Made by a program: the position numbers and the translations under genes | Shown here: piece after piece, positions 1 to 7,978 of the stretch | Position numbering within the stretch: the first letter of the stretch is position 1 | Layout: each line of letters begins with the position of its first letter | Notes under the pieces: generated by a model | Databases searched by the model: none | What the model saw: only the letters and a program-made list of their open reading frames with translations | What the model was told of the DNA's origin: nothing | From: Christensenella minuta | GTDB lineage: Bacteria; Bacillota; Clostridia; Christensenellales; Christensenellaceae | Direction: 5' to 3' | Assembly (NCBI RefSeq): GCF_003628755.1 | Contig: NZ_CP029256.1 | Location: 1,445,585 to 1,509,584 of the forward strand | DNA length: 64,000 nt

Positions 1-339
1 CGAAAGGAACACTGGCTTTTTTATTATTCCGGCATTTTTCATGACCTTTACGCGCACAAGCTCTTCTTCGCGCCCCTTGGCCTGTGCCGCGCGGATAGAA
101 TAATCGTTTTCCGGGAAGAGCACGCCCGCCGCCGCCGCGTATTCACGCGCCGCCTGCTCCGTATTTGTGACGCACAATACCTGCCGCCCCGAGCCCCTTG
201 CGGCGGCTTCCGCAAAATAAGGCTTCGCATGCGGGGTGACGCCAAAAACCGAGCAGGGCAATTGCCCTCCCCGGATACATTTCAGTACATCCTGGAACGC
301 GCCGCTTTTTGCGATCAGCGGACTTACCGCGTCATTCAA
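1..339 (-). CDS. mfd: Transcription-repair coupling factor, N-terminal part (cut by window edge)
   Basis: The minus-strand frame is open for exactly 113 codons from TTG at 339 to the window edge. GGGAG lies six bases before the TTG. The protein opens with a short helix, then PLIAKSGAFQDVLKC, a G-Q-L-P turn, and a strand like the VVTNTEQ/ADE segment of the Mfd UvrB-like domain, followed by FPENDYS where Mfd has its FPxRDxLxY motif. Mfd removes stalled RNA polymerase and recruits UvrA. The pth-mfd order is typical of Firmicutes. The call rests on about 110 residues and the neighbour, so it is probable rather than certain. Confidence 0.7.
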   Translation of the reverse strand, partial: MNDAVSPLIAKSGAFQDVLKCIRGGQLPCSVFGVTPHAKPYFAEAAARGSGRQVLCVTNTEQAAREYAAAAGVLFPENDYSIRAAQAKGREEELVRVKVMKNAGIIKKPVFLS

Positions 340-362
340 TTCATACTCCCTTCGCCTTTAAA

Positions 363-923
363 TTATGGTCCGTTAAACCTTGCCTGCGCTTTTGAAACGC
401 CTTCCAACACGATGCATTCGCAGGCGTCGGCTGCACGGCCGAACATTTCCTGCGCCTGCCCGTGCTTTTCCTTTTCAAATTTCCCAAGCACGTGCTGGAT
501 CAGATTCCCTTCCGGTTTCCCAATCCCGATCCGGATGCGCGGGAAATCGCCCGATCCGGTGTAGCCTAGAATCGAACGCATGCCATTGTGCGTGCCCGCA
601 CTGCCTTTTTCGCGAATCCGCAGCGTACCAAAGGGAAGGTCGATATCGTCATACAGCACGATCAGTTGGGAAAGATCGGCGTTATAATAATTGAGGATGC
701 CGTCCACCGCATAGCCGCTGTTGTTCATAAACGTTGTCGGCCGGATCAGCATCACTTTCTCATTGCCGATCATCCCCTGGCCGGCGTGAGCGTCAAATTT
801 GGTCGCTTTCAATTTAACGCCGTGGCGCTTGGCAAGAATATCCAATACCTGAAAGCCGGCATTATGCCGCGTATTTTTATATTTCAGCCCTGGATTTCCG
901 AGCCCTGCGATAAAATACATAAA
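363..923 (-). CDS. pth: Peptidyl-tRNA hydrolase
   Basis: A 186-residue protein that releases tRNA from prematurely dissociated peptidyl-tRNA. It begins MYFIAGLGNPG and has the family hallmarks NTRHNAGF (catalytic His), RPTTFMNNSG and YDDIDLPFG, then GSAGTHNGMRS near residue 115. The start at 923 was chosen over an upstream in-frame start at 1064 because GGAGGG lies just before it and the conserved fold begins at this Met. Length fits bacterial Pth. It is followed by mfd after 23 bases and lies downstream of glmU. Confidence 0.96.
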   Translation of the reverse strand, partial: FMYFIAGLGNPGLKYKNTRHNAGFQVLDILAKRHGVKLKATKFDAHAGQGMIGNEKVMLIRPTTFMNNSGYAVDGILNYYNADLSQLIVLYDDIDLPFGTLRIREKGSAGTHNGMRSILGYTGSGDFPRIRIGIGKPEGNLIQHVLGKFEKEKHGQAQEMFGRAADACECIVLEGVSKAQARFNGP

Positions 924-1073
924 TCCCTCCGAACCTGCGGGACGCGTCGCAGCCCGCCCTCTTTGCTTGCTTTCGGCGGCGGCTCCTTTTCCCCGCACGA
1001 CCCGTTCCCACTGGGCTCGTACGGGGCTTCCTGCCGCCTTTGCTCCGCGCGCCGTTCCTCTCAATAATTTCGC

Positions 1074-2438
1074 TTATTTCCGCTTATCTTTCCAGTCTGT
1101 CTTTATAGTCTGGCGGCTTCGCGCGATCGCAAAGGCGTTATTCGGAATATCTTCCGTGATTGTGGAACCCGCCGCGATATACACGCCTTCTCCCACGCTG
1201 ACCGGAGAGATCAGGTTGGTGTTGCAGCCGATAAACGCATCATCGCCCACCGACGTACGGAATTTGTTTTTCCCGTCATAATTTACGACCACAACGCCGC
1301 AGCCCACATTGATCCCTTTGCCAAAATCGGAATCCCCGATATAGGTAAGATGCGATACCTTGGTTCCGTCTCCGATCGTCGAATTTTTGATCTCTACAAA
1401 ATCCCCGATCCGGCAATGGCTGCCAATATGCGAACCCGGACGCACATACGCATTGGGTCCAACGGTAGAATGCTCACCGATCTCCGCTTCCAGAACAACC
1501 GAATTTTGCACCTGCGTGCCGTTTCCAACAACGCTGTCCCTGATGCGCGAACCGGGATAAAGAATCACGTCTTCGCCGATCCGCGTATTCCCCTCGAGGG
1601 TTACGTTCGGATAGATAACCGTATCCTGCCCGATCTCGCAGTCTGCGTCAATATAGGTGTTTTTCGGATCGATCAGCGTTATGCCGTTACGCATATGCCG
1701 CGCGAGGATCCGTTCGCGAAGAATTTCAGATATCTGCGCAAGCTGCGCCCGGTCGTTCACGCCCATACATTCACGCGCATCCTCCGCAATATACGCGCCC
1801 ACTTTTTCGCCTTTCGCATTCAGCAGGCCAACGATATCCGTAAGATAGTATTCCCCCTGCGCGTTTGCCGGTTTGATTTCCTTTAAGCATTCCAGTAAAA
1901 ACGGCGTACCTACACAGTAGCACGAGGCATTGACCTCGGTAATTTCGCGTTGTTCCTGCGTCGCGTCCTTTTCCTCTACGATGGCCGTTACGTCTCCCAG
2001 CTCATTGCGCAGGATCCTGCCGTATCCATGCGGATTCTCCAGTTGTGCAGTGAGCATCGTGCAGGCATAATTGCCCTTCTGCGCCGCATCCACAAGCGCA
2101 CGCACCGTTTCCGCACGCAAAAGCGGCATGTCTCCCGCAATAATAAGCGTATATCCATCAAAATTTTCCAACTCCCGCGCCGCGCACATCACCGCGTGCC
2201 CGCTGCCCCTCCGCTCTTCCTGTTCCACATAAGCGGCCGCGCCGCCAAGGCGCGCTTTTATTTCGTCCATTCCCCGGCCGCATACAACGGTACACTTTTT
2301 GATATCCACTCCGCGCACCGCATTTACGACCCACTCAAGCATACTGCGTCCTGCCGCCTCATGCAGAACCTTCGGCATCTTCGATTTCATGCGCGTACCC
2401 TCGCCCGCAGCGAGGACCACCGCCATACATTCTTTCAT
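1074..2438 (-). CDS. glmU: Bifunctional UDP-GlcNAc pyrophosphorylase / GlcN-1-P acetyltransferase
   Basis: A 454-residue cytoplasmic enzyme making UDP-N-acetylglucosamine for peptidoglycan. The N-terminal uridyltransferase domain begins AVVLAAGEGTRMKSKMPKVLH. The C-terminal half is a left-handed beta helix of hexapeptide repeats (for example IGEDVILYPGS, IGEHSTVGPNAYVRPGS). The acetyltransferase site is visible as GDFVEIKNS and VVNYDGKNK. Length matches the family. It is in the same orientation as spoVG and pth. Confidence 0.97.
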   Translation of the reverse strand: MKECMAVVLAAGEGTRMKSKMPKVLHEAAGRSMLEWVVNAVRGVDIKKCTVVCGRGMDEIKARLGGAAAYVEQEERRGSGHAVMCAARELENFDGYTLIIAGDMPLLRAETVRALVDAAQKGNYACTMLTAQLENPHGYGRILRNELGDVTAIVEEKDATQEQREITEVNASCYCVGTPFLLECLKEIKPANAQGEYYLTDIVGLLNAKGEKVGAYIAEDARECMGVNDRAQLAQISEILRERILARHMRNGITLIDPKNTYIDADCEIGQDTVIYPNVTLEGNTRIGEDVILYPGSRIRDSVVGNGTQVQNSVVLEAEIGEHSTVGPNAYVRPGSHIGSHCRIGDFVEIKNSTIGDGTKVSHLTYIGDSDFGKGINVGCGVVVVNYDGKNKFRTSVGDDAFIGCNTNLISPVSVGEGVYIAAGSTITEDIPNNAFAIARSRQTIKTDWKDKRK

Positions 2439-2510
2439 AATTGCTTCTCCATCCCAAATAACTTTTTGGCCTAACCTTATTTATTATACACAAAAGCGCT
2501 TTCCTGTGCA

Positions 2511-2543
2511 AAACAAAAAAGGCCCCTCCCCAAGGGAAGGGCC
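2511..2543 (-). terminator. Rho-independent terminator after spoVG
   Basis: GGCCCTTCCC and GGGAGGGGCC form a GC-rich hairpin on the minus strand followed by TTTTTT. It lies between spoVG and glmU, so glmU probably has its own promoter or depends on readthrough. Confidence 0.85.
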
Positions 2544-2555
2544 TGTTTCTGGGGC

Positions 2556-2843
2556 TCAAAAATCTTCGCGTGCGGCGGCCATTTCTTCTTCCGGCATGTT
2601 TTCGTATTCTTTAAGTATAATCTGCTGGATCATCTCGCGCGTATCCGAATTGATCGGGTGCGCAATGTCTTTATACTCGCCGCTCGGCGTTTTCCTGCTG
2701 GGCATCGCAATAAACAGGCCGCTGGCACCTTCGATGATCTTCATGTCATGGATCACAAACATATCGTCAAACGTCACCGAGACGATCGCCTTCATTTTGC
2801 CCGTGCCATCAATTTTTCTGATGCGAATATCTGTAATTTCCAT
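2556..2843 (-). CDS. spoVG: Septation/RNA-binding regulator SpoVG
   Basis: 95 residues starting [19 protein letters not shown], with [14 protein letters not shown] and the signature [23 protein letters not shown]. SpoVG is a small nucleic-acid-binding regulator of sporulation-related septation and surface traits in Firmicutes. GGAGGAT lies seven bases before the ATG. The purR-spoVG-glmU order is a Bacillota hallmark. Confidence 0.97.
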   Translation of the reverse strand: MEITDIRIRKIDGTGKMKAIVSVTFDDMFVIHDMKIIEGASGLFIAMPSRKTPSGEYKDIAHPINSDTREMIQQIILKEYENMPEEEMAAAREDF

Positions 2844-2968
2844 TCTTCAATCCTCCACCTTGTTGTTAGACCATGCCGCTCTAAGAAGCGGCGCTAAGCA
2901 AATCCACCCCATTGATTTTACTCAATTTTAATCTAGCACATTTCGCGTAAAATTGCAACTATAACGCA

Positions 2969-3763
2969 TCAGCAAGCCGAAATCTCTATTTTAGTCTCGC
3001 TCAGTTCTTCCAGTTCAAAGATCGCCTTATATCCGTTGATTCGTTTTTTTTGCGGATAGCGGTTCACGATGGCGGCGCCCACGCCCACCACCTCGATACT
3101 AAATTCGGCGAGCATGTCGCAGATCGCTTTTACGGTGCCGCCGCCTGCGATAAAGTCGTCGATCACAAGGGCGCGCGTTTCTTCCTTTATCATTCGTTTG
3201 GAAAGCGACATTGTTTGCAGCCGCCGGGACGAACCCGAAAGATAGTTGATCGAAAAAACCGAGCCGTCCGTCAACTTGCTCTCTCTCCGCGCAATGGCAA
3301 GCGGCAGGTTCAAAATGCGCGCGACGCTCATCGCGAGCGGGATGCCTTTGGTCTCGACCGTCACAATGAAGTCCGCCTTCGCACCCACGAACCATTCCGC
3401 CATGATCTGCGCCATTCCATCCACATAATACGGCGTGCAGAACAAATCCGCGATATACATATACCCTCCCGGTAAAATACGCGAGGTGTCCCGCATCTTC
3501 TCCGTCAGCTCCTTCACGAGCAGCATGCGCACATTCGCGGGCATCTGCGGCACGTAACGGATTCCACCGTGCGCGCCCGCAACCGTCTCCACCCGGCCGA
3601 TTCCCATATCCGAAAACACCCGTTTAATCACCGCCGCGTCCTCGGAAAGGCTGGATTTCGCGGCGCCAAACATTTCCTGAAAAAATTTAAGCGAATAGAG
3701 TTTATTTGGATTTTTTGCGAGGATAGCGCACATGGCCGCGATCCTTTGCTTTTTGTTTTGCAT
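2969..3763 (-). CDS. purR: Pur operon repressor
   Basis: 264 residues. An N-terminal winged helix (residues 1-75) is followed by a phosphoribosyltransferase-like domain with the PRPP loop ALVIDDFIAGGGTVK. In the Bacillus-type PurR family this domain senses PRPP and the protein represses purine synthesis genes. The start at 3763 is preferred over 3835 because GGGAGTGGG lies just upstream and the HTH begins here. It is followed by spoVG. Confidence 0.93.
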   Translation of the reverse strand: MQNKKQRIAAMCAILAKNPNKLYSLKFFQEMFGAAKSSLSEDAAVIKRVFSDMGIGRVETVAGAHGGIRYVPQMPANVRMLLVKELTEKMRDTSRILPGGYMYIADLFCTPYYVDGMAQIMAEWFVGAKADFIVTVETKGIPLAMSVARILNLPLAIARRESKLTDGSVFSINYLSGSSRRLQTMSLSKRMIKEETRALVIDDFIAGGGTVKAICDMLAEFSIEVVGVGAAIVNRYPQKKRINGYKAIFELEELSETKIEISAC

Positions 3764-3774
3764 TTTCCCACTCC

Positions 3775-4281
3775 CTATACGGACAATTCCATGACGTGAT
3801 CGTCCATCACAAAGCCGCCGCCGATCTCTTTGCAAATATCCTCCGTATTTCTAAAACCAAGATGCTCATAGGCCGCAATAGAGGAAACATTATTTTTGGC
3901 AACAGTGAGCCAGATAGCCCGAAGCCGAAGGCTCCGCGCCATTTCACGCACCTCGTTTACCACATCGCGCGCATATCCTTTTCCACGGTATTCTTCCAGA
4001 AGGTAGATTTTGCTGAGGAACATCTTGCCCTGCGGATTGTTGGGCTCTACCGCAGCATAACCCATATTAACGCCAAATGCGCGGATCAGGTAATATTCGC
4101 AGCCCCGGGCGTCCGCCTCCTTGATGGCGGGCACCGACTGGAAATGCTCCAGCATATATTCGATCTGTTCGCCCGATATTACTCCCGCATAATGCTCCCG
4201 CCAAATAGTATGCGCAAGGTCTGCCACCGCGAGAAATTCACGTTCACGGCTCACGCGTTTCAGCTTTGCTTTTGCCTTCAT
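3775..4281 (-). CDS. GNAT-family N-acetyltransferase
   Basis: 168 residues. The acetyl-CoA binding motif is [19 protein letters not shown] (R-G-K-G-Y), followed by [19 protein letters not shown], the classic GNAT motif B. The substrate cannot be inferred. Its ATG overlaps the stop of the small Cys-rich gene by four bases, so the two are translationally coupled. It ends 12 bases before purR. Confidence 0.9.
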   Translation of the reverse strand: MKAKAKLKRVSREREFLAVADLAHTIWREHYAGVISGEQIEYMLEHFQSVPAIKEADARGCEYYLIRAFGVNMGYAAVEPNNPQGKMFLSKIYLLEEYRGKGYARDVVNEVREMARSLRLRAIWLTVAKNNVSSIAAYEHLGFRNTEDICKEIGGGFVMDDHVMELSV

Positions 4282-4472
4282 CGCGCATTCCAATCGCGAA
4301 GGAACGCTTGTACGCTGCGGTCTCCCGTCGCTTCCGCATCCTCCGAAAAATAACAGGCAGGCAGTTGGCCAAGCTCCCTGTGGTATTTTACGCACTCGCA
4401 GCACATACCCATTTTCGAGCAATGGAACGAACAATTGCACATAGTCTTGTTTTGTTCCTTCTTACATTCCAT
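4278..4472 (-). CDS. Small cysteine-rich protein (DUF6485-like)
   Basis: 64 residues with Cys-x-Cys, Cys-x3-Cys and MCCEC clusters within the first 30 residues, suggesting a bound metal. The DUF6485 assignment is from memory of the pattern (MECKK..CNCS..CC.RG.CCECV..HR) and is tentative. ATG at 4472 was chosen because the conserved Cys segment begins there. It is coupled to the GNAT gene. Confidence 0.7.
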   Translation of the reverse strand: MECKKEQNKTMCNCSFHCSKMGMCCECVKYHRELGQLPACYFSEDAEATGDRSVQAFLRDWNAR

Positions 4473-4482
4473 TTGAAACACC

Positions 4483-4929
4483 TCATTTACGCTTTTTTTT
4501 GAAATACGAACTGAGCAGCTGCGCACATTCCTCTTCAAGCACGCCGCCCGTAACTTCCGGCTTATGGTTCAGTTTCCCTTCGGCGAGGTCATACAAGGTC
4601 CCAAAGGCCCCTGCCTTTTTATCGTACGCGCCGAAAACGATGCGTGGAATCCGTGCATTGATCGCCGCTCCAGCGCACATCGGGCAGGGTTCGAGCGTCA
4701 CATATAGGGTGCATCCGGGGAGCCGCCATCCACGAAGCGCTTGCGCCGCCTCTGCAATCGCGCTGACCTCCGCATGGCAAAGTGGATTTTTGTCCGTCTC
4801 CCGGGTGTTATGCGCAGCCGCAATCAGCGCCCCGTCCCGCACGATCACCGCCCCGATGGGAACCTCGTCCATTTCCTCTGCGAGCAACGCCTGTTCGATC
4901 GCGGCGCGCATCCATTTTTCGTCATCCAC
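4483..4929 (-). CDS. tadA: tRNA-specific adenosine deaminase
   Basis: 148 residues. Zinc-deaminase motifs HAEVSAI (catalytic Glu) and PCPMCAGA are both present. TadA converts A34 to inosine in tRNA-Arg(ACG). The family start MxDExWMRxAIEQA matches a GTG codon at 4929, with GGAGGAGGG upstream, and this start overlaps the preceding lipoprotein gene by eight bases. Longer upstream frames lack family similarity. Confidence 0.93.
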   Translation of the reverse strand: MDDEKWMRAAIEQALLAEEMDEVPIGAVIVRDGALIAAAHNTRETDKNPLCHAEVSAIAEAAQALRGWRLPGCTLYVTLEPCPMCAGAAINARIPRIVFGAYDKKAGAFGTLYDLAEGKLNHKPEVTGGVLEEECAQLLSSYFKKKRK

Positions 4930-5332
4930 CAGTGCGCCCTCCTCCGCTTGTTTCCAGCGAGGAAAATGCCTGGAAGCCTTTTTCGAAAGAATCCCGTGCT
5001 TCTTCATAAAAAACGGATGCGGAAGCCTCATCCTCTTCCGCGGCGTCCATGCCCTCCCGCAGGGAATGCGCCGTACGGATAAAATTTTCATTGATCTTCC
5101 GTATTTCCCCGTCTTCCGTATTGAACACCGAGAGCTCACGCGCCAACGTTTTCATATCCGCCTTTACATAAAGAGTCAGCCCGCCATCTTTCATTTGCTG
5201 CAAACCCGTCTGCAGGCGGGTGATCGCATCCAGATCATTGATAAAATTATCATATTTATCGGCAGGCGTAAGCGAGCAGGCGCTAAACGCCAGCAATAAC
5301 GCAATCACAATGCCGAGAAGGGACTTTTTCAA
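4922..5332 (-). CDS. Putative lipoprotein
   Basis: 136 residues. A Lys-Lys start, a hydrophobic stretch (residues 5-17) and a lipobox-like FSAC at residues 16-19 indicate a lipoprotein exported by Sec. The rest is helical and charged, with no family I recognise. It overlaps the tadA start by eight bases. Confidence 0.65.
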   Translation of the reverse strand: MKKSLLGIVIALLLAFSACSLTPADKYDNFINDLDAITRLQTGLQQMKDGGLTLYVKADMKTLARELSVFNTEDGEIRKINENFIRTAHSLREGMDAAEEDEASASVFYEEARDSFEKGFQAFSSLETSGGGRTGG

Positions 5333-5385
5333 GCCGCTGTATTCCTCCGCTCTTTTTTCTTTATTATACGAATTTCATTATGATA

Positions 5386-5414
5386 TTGCAATTGGCGGCG
5401 CTTTTTGGTAAAAT
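5386..5414 (+). promoter_or_regulatory. Promoter of the host tRNA-Ser gene
   Basis: TTGCAA (5386-5391), a 17-base spacer and TAAAAT (5409-5414), 14 bases before the tRNA 5' end at 5429. It would now transcribe the broken tRNA half and then the ICE-borne tRNA-Ser. Confidence 0.65.
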
Positions 5415-5428
5415 AAATTCCGTCGCAC

Positions 5429-5469
5429 GGAGGAGTATCGAAGTGGTCATAACGGGCGCGACTCGAAAT
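5429..5469 (+). pseudogene. 5' half of host tRNA-Ser(CGA), split by the ICE
   Basis: Begins with acceptor strand GGAGGAG, a D-arm and the 5' anticodon stem CGCGA, and stops in the anticodon loop CTCGAAAT. Joined to 59500-59547 it gives an 89-nt tRNA-Ser: acceptor GGAGGAG/CTCCTCC, anticodon stem CGCGA/TCGTG (one wobble), long variable arm, T-arm and CCA. On its own it cannot form a tRNA. Confidence 0.92.
5462..5469 (+). other. attL core
   Basis: CTCGAAAT, identical to attR at 59492-59499 and to the anticodon-loop region of the ICE-borne tRNA (5542-5549). Confidence 0.88.
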
Positions 5470-5506
5470 AATGTCCACTATGCACAATAATTGAATAATA
5501 CTGTAT

Positions 5507-5597
5507 GGAGCGGTAGCGAAGTCTGGCCGTAACGCGCGTGACTCGAAATCACGTTATCCGCAAGGGTACGTGGGTTCAAATCCCACCCGCTCCGCCA
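5507..5597 (+). tRNA. tRNA-Ser(CGA), carried by the ICE
   Basis: 91 nt including encoded CCA. Acceptor GGAGCGG/CCGCTCC, anticodon stem CGTGA/TCACG around loop CTCGAAA (anticodon CGA), class II variable arm TATCC/GGGTA, T-stem GTGGG/CCCAC. All stems pair, so it should be functional. It lies inside the element, 38 bases from the attL core, and has no obvious promoter of its own, so the host tRNA promoter at 5386-5414 probably drives it. Confidence 0.95.
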
Positions 5598-5639
5598 AAA
5601 TCCCGCATAGGCAAAGGGTTTATGCGGGATTTCTTTTTT
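5598..5639 (+). terminator. Terminator after the ICE tRNA-Ser
   Basis: AAATCCCGCATA / TATGCGGGATTT hairpin followed by CTTTTTTT, directly behind the tRNA CCA. It ends tRNA transcription before the oppositely oriented int. Confidence 0.9.
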
Positions 5640-5741
5640 TCTTCCGATAAATAATCAGTTACAATACACACATCTAAACTTGCCAATTTTACGTTTTTAG
5701 AGCATCTGCTAATATACATCTCATACATAATTTTTGCATTT

Positions 5742-5761
5742 TTGTTGCCCGATTGTTGCCC
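5742..5761 (+). repeat. Left-end integrase arm-type repeats (candidate)
   Basis: TTGTTGCCC followed by ATTGTTGCCC between int and attL. The same motif is repeated near the right end (59326-59353). Paired direct repeats at both termini are the usual pattern of tyrosine-integrase arm sites. Inferred. Confidence 0.55.
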
Positions 5762-5813
5762 AAATCTCACGGTAACATATGAAATTCTATACAAGGATAT
5801 ATAAACTTATTCT

Positions 5814-7094
5814 TTAAAGCTCCATATCTCTACTCGCTTTTGCAATAGGCTTTTCTTTCTTTTGTTCGCTCTTTTCCATATGCAGCGCATTATGATAAGT
5901 TTCAAGCACCGTCTGTTTTCTTTCAAGTCGTACATCAACATATTGTGCTGTTACAGCTTCTAAGTTTGAAGAAATTCCCAATGTCATTCCTACACCCTTT
6001 AGAGTATGTCCCAATATTTCACCGACCGAATAAAAATCCCCCGTAAGCTGATACATATTGGTTGCCGCCGTATGTCTAAGATCATGAAAGCGGATATGTG
6101 GCATATCAAATTTTACTAACACCTTTCCAAAATTGGACGATAACCTACTCGCATTTAATGGCGCGCCGTCCGGTCTACTTACCACTAAATCATTATCGTA
6201 ATATTCTTGTCCTGCACTTTTCAACAATTTTTTTTGCTTCTGTTGATTCTCAAATTGACGTAAAAAATATTGCATTGTTGTATCTGTGATAGGTAATATA
6301 CGCCCGTGCGATTTTGGCGGGGCAAATTCTTTGATGATATTCGTTTTTGGTGGCACTTTGAAAGGGAGTTGTTCGATTACGCTAAACGTCTTGTTTTCAA
6401 AGTCAACATTGCGCCACCTTAGCCCTAGGATTTCACTTCGCCTTAGACCATACATACCCCCAAGCATGACAGACATTTCCCATTCTGTACCATATGTATT
6501 TGCCATAAAAAGTTGCATCTGCTCAACTGTGTATGGGTCGGGTGTTTTTCCATGTTTCCCGAATTTGGTAATGATATCGCGGGCAGGATTATATTCAATA
6601 TAACGATACTTTCTCGCGTGTTCCATTGCAACGCTCAAAATTCGTTGTGTGTAACGAACCGAACTATGCGAAAGCCCTTTTGCATATAACTTACTGAAAA
6701 GGTCATCCAGCATAGCACCTGTTACTTGATTGATCGGAACACTACCAATATACGGCACAATATGATTTTTAATATACCCTCTATATCCGTATAACGTGCT
6801 GGGCCGCAAGTTAGCCTTTCCATGCTTTTCGACCCAATCCTCCATATACTCTTTGACTGTCTGTTTACCGTTCATTACCAATAGCGGTGTATAGGACGGC
6901 TTTTCAAGTTTCACTTTCATTTCGGCTTCGTGTTTTTCAGCTTGTGCCTTTGTTGGGAATCCGCGCTTACCATATGTTTTACGTTCTCCGTTTGTCATAT
7001 ATTTAATGTAAACGTCGTATACAGTCCCCGGTTTTCCCGTTAAAACACCCTCGGCATTTCTCCTGTTCTTTACTTTTCTTGATGATATAGCCAT
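5814..7094 (-). CDS. int: Tyrosine site-specific integrase of the ICE
   Basis: 426 residues. An N-terminal arm-binding domain (about 1-60, with a G-K-R-G-F-P-T-K-A-Q-A-E motif), a SAM-like core-binding domain (about 78-172) and a catalytic domain. Visible active-site residues are R218 (GLRRSE), H337 and R340 (HDLRH), H363 (LGH) and the Tyr nucleophile Y385 (AQYVDV). It recombines attP with the tRNA-Ser core. It overlaps the stop of the excisionase gene by one base and sits next to attL. Confidence 0.94.
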   Translation of the reverse strand: MAISSRKVKNRRNAEGVLTGKPGTVYDVYIKYMTNGERKTYGKRGFPTKAQAEKHEAEMKVKLEKPSYTPLLVMNGKQTVKEYMEDWVEKHGKANLRPSTLYGYRGYIKNHIVPYIGSVPINQVTGAMLDDLFSKLYAKGLSHSSVRYTQRILSVAMEHARKYRYIEYNPARDIITKFGKHGKTPDPYTVEQMQLFMANTYGTEWEMSVMLGGMYGLRRSEILGLRWRNVDFENKTFSVIEQLPFKVPPKTNIIKEFAPPKSHGRILPITDTTMQYFLRQFENQQKQKKLLKSAGQEYYDNDLVVSRPDGAPLNASRLSSNFGKVLVKFDMPHIRFHDLRHTAATNMYQLTGDFYSVGEILGHTLKGVGMTLGISSNLEAVTAQYVDVRLERKQTVLETYHNALHMEKSEQKKEKPIAKASRDMEL

Positions 7095-7330
7095 TATGAA
7101 TTATCACCCCCTTTCGTTTTTGAATGAGCGTAAATCTTTGCTCTTTCGTAATAATCCCATATTGCTCTATCCGTCAATAGCCGATGACTTCCATTCGGTA
7201 AATATTCTAACTCACCTTTATCCATGAGTTGACGCAATTTGTTTGCTCCCAAACCGCAAACGGTACTCATTTGCTCGACCGTTTTAAAAAATGGTAAAGG
7301 TTGTATATCCTGCTTTTTATCCTTTTTCAC
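7094..7330 (-). CDS. xis: Excisionase / MerR-like DNA-binding protein
   Basis: About 78 residues from a GTG at 7330. The core FKTVEQMSTVCGLGANKLRQLMDKGELEYLPNGSHRLL is a winged-HTH excisionase fold, like Tn916-type Xis. It is adjacent to int and directs excision. The start is uncertain: the frame is open far upstream through non-coding sequence, and the GTG follows a GGGGGG stretch. Confidence 0.8.
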   Translation of the reverse strand: MKKDKKQDIQPLPFFKTVEQMSTVCGLGANKLRQLMDKGELEYLPNGSHRLLTDRAIWDYYERAKIYAHSKTKGGDNS

Positions 7331-7388
7331 CAAAAGGCACAACACCCCCCGATTATATTTTTTAGCAAACAGACGGCTGCGGGTCGGG

Positions 7389-7737
7389 CAGCTCCACGGG
7401 GTTATGTTGCCCCCTTGCATGGTTCTCATGCAACCGCCCCCATTGCGTGATAAGCTGTGGCTGGGCGGGAGTATCATTATTACGGCTTTCTGATCGTCGC
7501 ACAAGCAGACTGCGCTTGCTTCCGTCAAGGTGTTAATCGCTCATGTCACGGCGCACCTTTCGGCTGGCTCCCAGCATACCGAATGTATCTGATTGCTTGT
7601 ATGAAATTGTCAATGTGCTGCTGTATGTCAATCTAAAAGACCGCGCTATATAAGTGCGCTCTTGTAGAGTGGCAAACAAAAGCCCGCGACCGGGCAAGCG
7701 TGGAAAGGGGAACACGCACCCAGTCGCGAGCATAGAG
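7389..7737 (-). ncRNA. Structured non-coding block between HTH gene and xis (copy A)
   Basis: No convincing gene lies between 7331 and 7737. The block is colinear with 12109-12407, which holds the same place in the second int/xis module. Shared structure: CAGCTCCAC (7389-7397) can pair with GTGGCTG (7457-7463), enclosing a 7-bp hairpin TTGCATG/CATGCAA with loop GTTCT (7415-7433). A second hairpin is CAAGC/GCTTG (7502-7518). The stems differ from copy B by compensatory changes while the loop and GGAGTATCATT are kept. It is probably transcribed on the minus strand as an intercistronic leader of xis-int. Function unknown. Confidence 0.6.
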
Positions 7738-7971
7738 TTAAGCGGCTTTAAATTTGAGAATTTGGGTTATCAGTTTTGTTTCAAGCCTGCGCTTGACTTC
7801 TTCATTTACGCAAAAATAAGGCAGACCGTTTTCATCAAAAAGTTGCTGAAAAGCTAAAGAGGAAACGTACCCCTTATAGTGCGCTAACACGGCGTTGATA
7901 GCGTCAATATCACCCGCCGTTGCAGCCAAAATGACAGAATATGGAATCAGGCTACAATCAACTTTTCCCAC
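7738..7971 (-). CDS. Helix-turn-helix regulator (Tn916 Orf8-like)
   Basis: 77 residues: IPYSVILAATAGDIDAINAVLAHYKGYV then LPYFCVNEEVKRRLETKLI. This is the short HTH family found next to the sigma-like gene in Tn916-type elements. Paralogues lie at 12468 and 46690. It starts seven bases after the sigma gene and probably controls excision genes with it. Confidence 0.85.
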   Translation of the reverse strand: MGKVDCSLIPYSVILAATAGDIDAINAVLAHYKGYVSSLAFQQLFDENGLPYFCVNEEVKRRLETKLITQILKFKAA

Positions 7972-7978
7972 TATAATT

